Of a DNA stretch of 9,149 nt, positions 1 to 6,214 are shown one piece after another. The DNA lies in contig CAIYWO010000326.1 of NCBI GenBank assembly GCA_903929925.1, positions 1 through 9,149 of the forward strand, written 5' to 3'. The DNA is from an uncultured beta proteobacterium (GTDB lineage Bacteria > Pseudomonadota > Gammaproteobacteria > Burkholderiales > Burkholderiaceae_B). Numbering within the stretch: the stretch's first letter is position 1; the number at the start of each line of letters is the position of its first letter. The position numbers were made by a program, and so were the translations under genes. The notes under the pieces are model-generated. The model did no database searches and was not told where the DNA came from. It saw only the letters and a program-made list of their open reading frames with translations.

Positions 1-4
1 GACT

Positions 5-760
5 TTGATTGCCATCATAAAGAAAATCTGTGCGCTCGGAGTTGCCGTGCTTGCGCTCACCGCGTGTTCTGACTCAAAGGACAATAAGGTTGTTCGGGTC
101 GCCGTGTCTCCTGCATCACCCCCGATGTTATTTGCAGAGAACGGTGTAAATAAGGGCGCTGATTTAGAGCTCTTTGAGGGTTACTGTAAGTCGCGCGGCT
201 GCACCTTGAAGGTCACGGCGTATGACTGGCAGGGCATGCTCGGAGCAATATCGAGTAAACAAGCCGACGTTGCATTTTCTGCAATATCCATCACAGATAA
301 GCGTAAAGAGGTGATGGATTTTTCAGAGCCGTATTATGACAACGCTTGGCACTTGGTTGGTTTAAAGAGTCGAGATATAAAAATATCCGATCTAGCCAAA
401 CTGAAGGAGTACTCAATCGGCTATCCCCGAGGGATGGCCTATGCCGATTTGATTAAAAATGAACTAGAACCGAAGGGCTATTACAGTCTTAGTAAGGTCA
501 AACTTTATCCATCATATAGTGAAGTCATCGCCGACCTGCAAAACGGGAATCTTGATCTGGCGTTTGTCGAGGAGCCAGTGCTTGCGAATTACGTATACAA
601 AATGAAACTGCCGTTTCAGAGTGCGTATTCGTTCTCGGGATTCGATCAGTTGGGATTTGCTTTTGCGAAAGGTTCGCCGCGACGAGACGACTTTAATAAA
701 TATTTGAAAGAGCTGGGCCCTGAAAAAGTTAAGGCGATTATTGATAGATGGATGAATTGA
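5..760 (+). CDS. ABC transporter substrate-binding lipoprotein, family 3 (polar amino acid type)
   Basis: Binding component of the ABC importer encoded by the next three genes; it should be anchored in the periplasm and pass ligand to the two permeases. Residues 1-20 form a short lipoprotein signal (two Lys, hydrophobic stretch, then LTAC), with Cys21 as the lipidated residue. The rest is one SBP family 3 domain: the W-x-G-M-L motif near 75-79, the S-x-x-x-x-T-x-x-R segment (Ser92, Thr97, Arg100) that in this family holds the ligand alpha-carboxylate, and DFSEPYY at 105-111. Two usual ligand contacts differ: the second-lobe G-T-T or G-S-T is Gly-Met-Ala (143-145), and the Asp that normally binds the alpha-amino group appears as Glu189. 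The ligand is therefore probably amino-acid-like but cannot be named. The start is uncertain: the TTG at 5 is at the window edge, no ribosome site is visible, and the frame is open to the left. Length (251) is normal for the family. Confidence 0.9.
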   Translation: MIAIIKKICALGVAVLALTACSDSKDNKVVRVAVSPASPPMLFAENGVNKGADLELFEGYCKSRGCTLKVTAYDWQGMLGAISSKQADVAFSAISITDKRKEVMDFSEPYYDNAWHLVGLKSRDIKISDLAKLKEYSIGYPRGMAYADLIKNELEPKGYYSLSKVKLYPSYSEVIADLQNGNLDLAFVEEPVLANYVYKMKLPFQSAYSFSGFDQLGFAFAKGSPRRDDFNKYLKELGPEKVKAIIDRWMN

Positions 761-780
761 TTACATAAGGGCAACGCTAG

Positions 781-1434
781 ATGAGCTTGCTGGAAATTCT
801 CTGGCAACTGACCTGGGGGCTAGGTTACACCGTACTGGTCACCCTCACTTGTAGTGCAACGGGTCTAGCGGCCGGCTTGCTTGTGGCCTGCCTTGCTCGT
901 CTGTCGGTGCCAGGCCTGCGCGGTGTGCTCAATGCCTACACCTATGTTTATCGAGGCGTTCCGGTGTTGGTCATGTTGTTTCTGGTGTATTTTGGTCTGC
1001 CGACTATAGGGGTGAATGTGTTGCCTCTTGTCGCGATGGCGCTGAGTCTAGGGTTGATTGCTGGCGCATATCTTGCCGAGGTTTTTCGGGGTGCTCTCGA
1101 ATCGATTGATCAGTCAGAGATATTGGCTGGTCAGGCAATGGGAATGACACGCACGCAAGTATTTGTCAGTATCGAGATGCCGCAAATGCTTCGCTTTGCC
1201 ATTCCAGGTATGGTTAATGAGTTCACGTCTGTTCTTAAGTATTCGCCGTTTGCGTACACGGTGGGTATTCCTGAAATGACCAAGCAGGCTATGTCACTCA
1301 CAGCCATAACCCTCAAAGGGGTTGAAGTGTATTTGTGCGTGGGGGTGTTGTATTTTGCGGTCTATCGCATTTTGTTGATCGGAGTGCGTCTGCTAGAGCG
1401 GCGTTATGCGATTCCAGGGATGACGACGACATGA
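781..1434 (+). CDS. Amino acid ABC transporter permease (first of two)
   Basis: Inner-membrane permease of the HisM/GlnP type, one half of the presumed heterodimeric channel; its partner is encoded at 2183. The 217 residues carry about five hydrophobic segments (near 13-38, 56-75, 80-98, 140-165 and 183-205). The family segment Y-R-G-V-P-V-L-V (57-64) is present, as is the cytoplasmic EAA loop around 108-135 with its Gly121 and the trailing Met-Pro (133-134), which docks on the ATPase. An AAGGG ribosome site at 767-771 supports the ATG at 781, 20 bases after the binding protein stop. The stop overlaps the ATPase start (ATGA), pointing to translational coupling. Function at the level of 'polar amino acid type permease' is secure; the substrate is not. 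Confidence 0.92.
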   Translation: MSLLEILWQLTWGLGYTVLVTLTCSATGLAAGLLVACLARLSVPGLRGVLNAYTYVYRGVPVLVMLFLVYFGLPTIGVNVLPLVAMALSLGLIAGAYLAEVFRGALESIDQSEILAGQAMGMTRTQVFVSIEMPQMLRFAIPGMVNEFTSVLKYSPFAYTVGIPEMTKQAMSLTAITLKGVEVYLCVGVLYFAVYRILLIGVRLLERRYAIPGMTTT

Positions 1435-2186
1435 GCGGATCGACGGCATTAATTCAAATACAACAGCTGACAAAAAAATTCGATGAGCAACAGGTGTTGG
1501 GGGGAATCGACCTTGATGTGCAAGAGTTCGATTTAAAGGTTGTGATGGGCCCCTCCGGGTGTGGAAAATCGACACTCCTGCGGTGTATTAATCGTTTGGT
1601 CGAACCGACCTCTGGCGAGATCAAGTTTCGAGGCCAATCAACACTAGCTCCTAATGTTGACGTGCGGGCGCTACGTCAAAGTATCGGCTTCGTCTTTCAG
1701 CAGTTTGCTCTGTATCGGCACCTCTCTGTGCTAGAGAACGTTACCCTGGCTTTGCGTAAGCTGCGAGGGATGACAGTGTTGCAGGCTCAAGAAAAAGCAT
1801 TGTTTGAATTGAATCGACTGGACATGTCGATGCATTGTGATAAGTATCCAGCTCAACTTTCTGGCGGTCAAAAGCAGCGTGTAGCCATTGCCCGCTCGCT
1901 TGCAATGGACCCAGCCGTCGTACTTTTTGATGAACCGACTTCAGCGCTAGATCCCGTCATGGTGCGGGAGGTGGCAGAACTGTTTAATCGCCTTAGAAGT
2001 GAGAAAGTCACCATGTTGTGTGTGACGCATGATTTAAGTTTGGCGCGGATGATTGCTGAGCGTGTTGTCTATCTTGAGAAAGGTGTAGTGAAAGCTGAAG
2101 ATAGTTTTGAGACCCTTGCTTCTTCGCACCCGGATCCCGAAGTGCGTAGCTTTTTTGGTAGTGATTCTGGAGTCAGTAACAAATGA
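1431..2186 (+). CDS. Amino acid ABC transporter ATP-binding protein
   Basis: ATPase that powers the importer, working as a dimer on the cytoplasmic face of the two permeases; similar to GlnQ/HisP. All nucleotide-binding motifs are intact in the 251-residue product: Walker A G-P-S-G-C-G-K-S-T (40-48), Q-loop Gln90, signature LSGGQ (143-147), Walker B VVLFDEP (163-169, catalytic Glu168), D-loop SALD (171-174) and switch His200. I chose the ATG at 1431 because it overlaps the preceding permease stop in an ATGA and gives the usual family N-terminus. The frame stays open back to 1335, but the extra 32 residues would lie inside the permease gene and resemble no ATPase extension. The end overlaps the next permease start in a second ATGA. 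The substrate cannot be read from this subunit. Confidence 0.95.
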   Translation: MSGSTALIQIQQLTKKFDEQQVLGGIDLDVQEFDLKVVMGPSGCGKSTLLRCINRLVEPTSGEIKFRGQSTLAPNVDVRALRQSIGFVFQQFALYRHLSVLENVTLALRKLRGMTVLQAQEKALFELNRLDMSMHCDKYPAQLSGGQKQRVAIARSLAMDPAVVLFDEPTSALDPVMVREVAELFNRLRSEKVTMLCVTHDLSLARMIAERVVYLEKGVVKAEDSFETLASSHPDPEVRSFFGSDSGVSNK

Positions 2187-2857
2187 GTGAGTGGCATTCT
2201 TTTTTGCGTGATCTATTAGAGCAGTGGCCTTTAATTTTTGCAGGTCTATTGCAGACGCTGAAGTTGACTGTGCTGGTTAGCGCTTCTGGCTTACTCTTGG
2301 GTGTCTTAGTATTCTATTGCTCGGTCAGCTCGATAAAAATTGTTCGTACTTTTTTTCGTGGCTATATATCTTTTTTTATTGGTATGCCTTTAATTGTTTT
2401 GTTGTTTTTGATGTATTACGGCCTACCACAATGGGGCGTAAAAACAAGTCCGTTTGTTATTGCGTTGATTGGATTCTCGCTGAATGTTGCTGCGTACAAT
2501 GCAGCTTATCTCACAACTGCTTATAACGGACTTGATCCTATCGAGATCGAGGCTGCTCGCGCACAAGGCTTCAGCCACTTTCAGATATTTCGTTTCGTGA
2601 TTCTTGCACAGGTGTTGCGTCTTTCAATTCCAGCACTAACAAATCAATGCATTAACAATCTTAAAGATAGTTCGGTTGCGTTTCTCATTCAGTACACAGA
2701 GTTTTTCGCTCGAATACAGGAGCTGGCGTCTACTAACTTCCAGTTTTTTAAAGCTTATGTTCTGGCGGCCATCGTCTATCTTGCAATCGTGTCGGTGATC
2801 GTGTGGATTGCAAGACTGACTGAACGAAGATTTGCGCTAGATAGAGGCGTCATGTAA
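2183..2857 (+). CDS. Amino acid ABC transporter permease (second of two)
   Basis: Second membrane subunit of the importer, 224 residues, HisQ/GlnP type. Hydrophobic segments lie near 17-47, 62-80, 90-112, 138-155 and 190-212. The family landmarks are G-M-P-L-I-V-L-L-F (67-75), an EAA loop at about 119-145 with Gly129, and the K-D-S-S-V-A-F segment (161-167) matching the KDTSL motif common in these permeases. It starts inside the ATPase stop (ATGA at 2183-2186), so coupled translation is likely. The gene is noticeably A+T rich: a hand count over 2281-2460 gives 66 G+C in 180 bases, well below the arsenic genes downstream. Its last three codons overlap the first repeat of the Pho box at 2847. 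Two different permeases in one operon imply a heterodimeric channel. Confidence 0.92.
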   Translation: MSEWHSFLRDLLEQWPLIFAGLLQTLKLTVLVSASGLLLGVLVFYCSVSSIKIVRTFFRGYISFFIGMPLIVLLFLMYYGLPQWGVKTSPFVIALIGFSLNVAAYNAAYLTTAYNGLDPIEIEAARAQGFSHFQIFRFVILAQVLRLSIPALTNQCINNLKDSSVAFLIQYTEFFARIQELASTNFQFFKAYVLAAIVYLAIVSVIVWIARLTERRFALDRGVM

Positions 2858-2875
2858 CTGTCACATATTTGTCAT
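2847..2875 (+). promoter_or_regulatory. Pho box (PhoB binding site), three half-sites with 11-base period
   Basis: Three heptamers lie exactly 11 bases apart: GCGTCAT (2847-2853), CTGTCAC (2858-2864) and TTGTCAT (2869-2875), separated by GTAA and ATAT. The PhoB consensus is CTGTCAT repeated after a 4-base A+T-rich spacer, and the second and third units match it about as well as the E. coli phoA box does. The first unit matches only in GTCAT and lies in the last codons of the permease. The box ends 47 bases before the dehydrogenase ATG, a normal distance for a promoter. The -10 element is not clear: the position expected 10-13 bases after the box holds only weak A+T-rich candidates near 2890-2897. 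I infer activation of gapdh-arsJ-acr3 by PhoB under phosphate starvation. Confidence 0.72.
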
Positions 2876-2877
2876 TT

Positions 2878-2903
2878 AATGAAAGTGTCCAAATTTTTTC
2901 ATT
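2878..2903 (+). promoter_or_regulatory. Inverted repeat between Pho box and gapdh, possible operator
   Basis: AATGAAA (2878-2884) and TTTCATT (2897-2903) are perfect 7-base inverted arms around a 12-base spacer, just where RNA polymerase would sit downstream of the Pho box. Such a dyad could bind a dimeric repressor, for example an ArsR-type protein encoded elsewhere, but it matches no operator I can name. The region is A+T rich, so a chance dyad is quite possible. Confidence 0.25.
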
Positions 2904-2922
2904 TTATGGATAGGTGATTTAA

Positions 2923-3966
2923 ATGAAAGTCGGTATTAACGGACTGGGACGTATCGGTCGACTTGCGTTGCGCTCGGCCTTTGGGGCTGCTGAACGTCAG
3001 CCTGACGATCCTAGAGCGGCCAATCGCCTAGAGGTTGTGCACCTAAACGAAATTAAGGGTGGAGCAGCGGCGACTGCACACCTACTCGAATTTGATAGCG
3101 TTCAGGGCCGCTGGCGCGCTGATATACAAGCGGACGATGCGCAAACTATCCGAATTAATGACAAGAAGCTTGGATTCTCGTCCTATGCCACGTCAGACGA
3201 AATCCCTTGGGGTGATTACGGCGTCGATGTGGTCTTGGAATGTACGGGAAAGTTTTTAACGCCTGAAACGATTCAAGGACACCTCGAGCGCGGTGCAAAG
3301 CGTGTGATTGTCGCGGCGCCAGTCAAAGTTGGGAATGTGTTGAACGTCGTGGTGGGCGTAAATGATCATTTGTACGATCCATCACAGCACCAAATTGTGA
3401 CGGCGGCTTCGTGCACGACAAACTGCCTCGCACCTGTTGTCAAAGTGATCCATGAAGCGATTGGCATTCGGCACGGCCAGATTACGACGATTCACGATCC
3501 GACGAATACCAATCAGGTTGTAGACGCGCCCCACAAAGACCTACGTCGTGCCCGCAGCGCCATGCTGAGCTTGGCGCCTACGACAACTGGCAGTGCGACG
3601 GCGATTGCGTTGATTTACCCAGAGCTTAAAGGAAAGCTAAACGGTCACGCCGTTCGCGCCCCAGTCTTGAACGCTTCCTTGACGGACTGTGTATTCGAAC
3701 TCAAGCGCGAGACGACAGTCGAGGAAGTGAATGCGCTCTTTGCACAAGCAGCAGCTGGATCACTCGCCGGTATCCTTGGTTTTGAAACGCGGCCGCTAGT
3801 GAGTGCGGACTATGCACGTGACACGCGCAGCTCAATTGTGGATGCCTTGTCGACAATGGTCACCGACGGCACGCTCTTGAAGATTTACGCCTGGTACGAC
3901 AATGAGATGGGTTATGCCTGCCGGATGGTTGATCTGGCCTGCATCCTCCATAGCAAGGGTTTGTAA
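2923..3966 (+). CDS. gap: ArsJ-associated glyceraldehyde-3-phosphate dehydrogenase
   Basis: NAD(P)-dependent dehydrogenase of the GAPDH fold. In arsJ operons this enzyme is known to use arsenate in place of phosphate, turning glyceraldehyde 3-phosphate into 1-arseno-3-phosphoglycerate, the substrate of ArsJ. Visible in the 347 residues: nucleotide motif N-G-L-G-R-I-G (6-12), acidic Glu43 where many NAD enzymes have Asp, catalytic Cys164 in ASCTTN (162-167), the general-base His191, the T-T-T-G-S segment (220-224) and the C-terminal W-Y-D-N-E-M-G-Y (324-331). The stretch after the first helix, about residues 21-36, is longer than in glycolytic GAPDH, and the AHLLEFDSVQGRW segment (52-64) is typical of the ArsJ-linked branch. 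An AGGTGA ribosome site at 2912-2917 supports the ATG. arsJ follows after only 3 bases, which argues against a housekeeping glycolytic role. Confidence 0.93.
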   Translation: MKVGINGLGRIGRLALRSAFGAAERQPDDPRAANRLEVVHLNEIKGGAAATAHLLEFDSVQGRWRADIQADDAQTIRINDKKLGFSSYATSDEIPWGDYGVDVVLECTGKFLTPETIQGHLERGAKRVIVAAPVKVGNVLNVVVGVNDHLYDPSQHQIVTAASCTTNCLAPVVKVIHEAIGIRHGQITTIHDPTNTNQVVDAPHKDLRRARSAMLSLAPTTTGSATAIALIYPELKGKLNGHAVRAPVLNASLTDCVFELKRETTVEEVNALFAQAAAGSLAGILGFETRPLVSADYARDTRSSIVDALSTMVTDGTLLKIYAWYDNEMGYACRMVDLACILHSKGL

Positions 3967-3969
3967 GCG

Positions 3970-5181
3970 ATGTCCTCAGCAGGCGCGCGTAATTATGGGA
4001 TTGTGACGGCAGCTTATTGGGGCTTTACGTTGACCGATGGCGCGTTGCGCATGCTGGTGTTGTTGCACTTCTATCGGTTGGGGTACTCACCTTTTACCTT
4101 AGCATTCCTGTTTTTGTTGTACGAGGCTGCTGGCGTCTTAGCGAATCTGATTGGCGGCTGGCTCGCTGCGAAGTTTGGCATCACTCGGATGTTGAGCGTG
4201 GGGCTCTCGACTCAAATTATCGGTTTCCTGCTCTTGTCCATGTTGTCACCTGATTGGGCTGCTGGCTTATCTGTTGCCTGGGTGGTGCTCGCTCAAGGCG
4301 TATGCGGTGTCGCCAAAGACCTAACCAAGACGGCAAGCAAGTCGGCTATAAAAATTACGGCGGGTGAGGCCTCCGGGCAGCTATTCAAATGGGTTGCGTG
4401 GTTCACGGGCAGTAAGAATGCGATGAAGGGCGTCGGATTCTTTCTCGGCGGCTTGTTACTTGATCTGCTTGGCTTCCGCGGTGCACTGTGGGCGATGGCT
4501 GCGATGCTGGCCGTCGTGTTGGTTGCTGTTTTGGCCTCCTTGCCTCCGATGATGGGTAAGAGTCGCGCCTCTAAGTCAGCGCGCGAGCTCTTTGCAAAAA
4601 ACCGTGCCATTAATTTACTGGCCGCTGCACGCGTCGTATTGTTTGGTGCCCGAGACGTCTGGTTTGTTGTTGGGGTGCCAGTGTTTCTCTACGCCTCCGG
4701 ATGGACCTTCACCATGGTTGGTGGGTTTTTGGCTCTCTGGACGATAGGCTATGGGCTAGTTCAAGCGATTGCCCCATCCTTGGTCAAGCGCAGTGAGGAC
4801 GGCCTGTCGACAGAGGTCCCCGCTGCAAGATTATGGTCAGGGCTGTTGGCGCTCGTCCCAATTGCTTTAGCACTGGCCGTGACGCTGAGTGTGCCGCATC
4901 TCACCTGGGTAGTTGTGGTTGGTCTTGGCATCTTCGGTTTTGCCTTTGCCGTGAACTCGTCTGTGCACTCTTACCTGATTCTGGCTTATGCCGGGTCTGA
5001 GAAGGCAGCCGAGGACGTAGGGTTCTACTACGCCGCAAATGCGGCAGGACGTCTAATCGGGACGCTGTTATCGGGCTTGTTGTATCAGTGGGGTGGGCTA
5101 TTGGCTGCTCTGGTGGGCTCTGCAGTGATGCTAGTGCTATGCTGGTTGATCACCTTATTTTTACCAACCACGCGCACCTGA
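3970..5181 (+). CDS. arsJ: ArsJ, organoarsenical (1-arseno-3-phosphoglycerate) efflux MFS transporter
   Basis: Inner-membrane major facilitator protein that exports 1-arseno-3-phosphoglycerate, the unstable product of the preceding dehydrogenase; outside, it falls apart to arsenate and 3-phosphoglycerate. The 403 residues show the pattern of about twelve membrane segments. The N-terminus has the ArsJ hallmark VTAAYWGFTLTDGALRMLVL (12-31), followed by L-Y-E-A-A-G-V (50-56) and, between segments 4 and 5, the charged loop K-D-L-T-K-T-A-S-K-S (116-125) leading to K-W-V-A-W-F-T-G-S-K-N (about 140-150). These conserved Lys and Arg residues could contact the phosphate and arsenate groups (inference). 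The ATG is 3 bases after the dehydrogenase stop with no strong ribosome site of its own, so translation is probably coupled. Length is normal for the family, and no frame break is seen. Confidence 0.94.
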   Translation: MSSAGARNYGIVTAAYWGFTLTDGALRMLVLLHFYRLGYSPFTLAFLFLLYEAAGVLANLIGGWLAAKFGITRMLSVGLSTQIIGFLLLSMLSPDWAAGLSVAWVVLAQGVCGVAKDLTKTASKSAIKITAGEASGQLFKWVAWFTGSKNAMKGVGFFLGGLLLDLLGFRGALWAMAAMLAVVLVAVLASLPPMMGKSRASKSARELFAKNRAINLLAAARVVLFGARDVWFVVGVPVFLYASGWTFTMVGGFLALWTIGYGLVQAIAPSLVKRSEDGLSTEVPAARLWSGLLALVPIALALAVTLSVPHLTWVVVVGLGIFGFAFAVNSSVHSYLILAYAGSEKAAEDVGFYYAANAAGRLIGTLLSGLLYQWGGLLAALVGSAVMLVLCWLITLFLPTTRT

Positions 5182-5191
5182 AAGGTTCTGC

Positions 5192-6214
5192 ATGAATGTA
5201 TTTGAGCGATACCTGACGCTGTGGGTATTTCTTTGTATCGTTGTCGGCATCGCCTTGGGGCAGCTAGCCCCAGAGGTCTTTCAGGCCGTTGCGGCAATTG
5301 AAATCGCACAAGTTAATCTGCCGGTCGGCTTTTTGATTTGGGTCATGATTATTCCCATGCTGATCAAGATTGATTTTGCAGCGCTCGGTCAGGTGCGTCA
5401 GCATGTCAAAGGCATTGGTGTCACACTTTTTATAAATTGGTTGGTGAAGCCATTTTCGATGGCATTCCTGGCCTGGCTATTTATTCGTCACGCCTTTGCT
5501 GCCTGGCTGCCTGCTGAGCAGATTGACAGCTACATCGCTGGCCTCATCTTATTAGCAGCGGCGCCGTGCACGGCAATGGTATTTGTCTGGAGTCGTCTGA
5601 CGGGCGGAGATCCAATATTCACCTTGTCACAAGTCGCGCTGAATGACACGATCATGGTGTTTGCTTTTGCGCCACTCGTTGCTCTGCTACTTGGCATATC
5701 TGCGATCACAGTTCCCTGGGATACGCTCATCATCTCGGTTGTGCTTTATATCGTAGTGCCGGTTTTGTTGGCGCAGATTTGGCGCCGGGGGCTTCTCTCT
5801 AAGGGCGATGCGGCATTTGATCGAACCATGACTGCGTTAGGCAAGTGGTCTGTCATCGCGCTACTCGCGACGCTTGTATTGCTGTTTGCATTTCAGGGCA
5901 AGTCGATCGTTGACCAGCCACTAATCATCGCTCTATTGGCGGTCCCAATATTGCTTCAGGTTGTTTTGAACGCAGGCTTAGCGTACTGGCTAAATCGGAG
6001 ACTGGGCGAGCACCATAATGTCGCTTGTCCCTCGGCACTCATAGGCGCCTCTAATTTTTTTGAACTCGCGGTCGCGGCCGCAATCAGTTTGTTTGGTTTT
6101 CAGTCTGGTGCGGCACTTGCAACCGTTGTTGGGGTACTAATTGAAGTGCCGCTAATGTTGGTCGTGGTCAGGGTGGTCAATCAGACCAAGCCCTGGTATG
6201 AACGACGCGCTTAG
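5192..6214 (+). CDS. acr3: ACR3-type arsenite efflux transporter
   Basis: Membrane carrier of the ACR3 branch of the bile acid/arsenite/riboflavin transporter superfamily; it exports arsenite, probably using the proton gradient. The 340 residues show about ten hydrophobic segments. Family marks are the N-terminal E-R-Y-L-T-L-W (5-11), L-I-W-V-M-I-I-P-M (48-56), the A-A-P-C-T-A-M motif whose Cys126 is needed for arsenite transport in characterised members, and G-A-S-N-F-F-E-L-A-V-A (285-295) with the conserved Glu291. An AAAGG ribosome site at 5181-5185, overlapping the arsJ stop, supports the ATG. It is the last gene of the plus-strand operon, and its stop overlaps that of the convergent hydrolase gene. 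Arsenite must come from the environment or from an arsenate reductase encoded elsewhere, since none is in the window. Confidence 0.95.
   Translation: MNVFERYLTLWVFLCIVVGIALGQLAPEVFQAVAAIEIAQVNLPVGFLIWVMIIPMLIKIDFAALGQVRQHVKGIGVTLFINWLVKPFSMAFLAWLFIRHAFAAWLPAEQIDSYIAGLILLAAAPCTAMVFVWSRLTGGDPIFTLSQVALNDTIMVFAFAPLVALLLGISAITVPWDTLIISVVLYIVVPVLLAQIWRRGLLSKGDAAFDRTMTALGKWSVIALLATLVLLFAFQGKSIVDQPLIIALLAVPILLQVVLNAGLAYWLNRRLGEHHNVACPSALIGASNFFELAVAAAISLFGFQSGAALATVVGVLIEVPLMLVVVRVVNQTKPWYERRA

Noticed and set aside
1335..1430. Upstream extension of the ATPase reading frame (32 extra residues)
   Set aside because: It lies fully inside the preceding permease gene, resembles no ATPase N-terminus, and the ATG at 1431 forms a standard ATGA overlap.
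2923..3966. Reading the dehydrogenase as the housekeeping glycolytic GAPDH
   Set aside because: Three-base spacing to arsJ, the longer N-terminal region and the ArsJ-branch AHLLEFDS segment favour the arsenic-specific enzyme; no other glycolytic gene is nearby.
4293..4610. 105-codon open frame opposite arsJ
   Set aside because: It lies entirely opposite a well-conserved arsJ segment and its product has no recognisable features.
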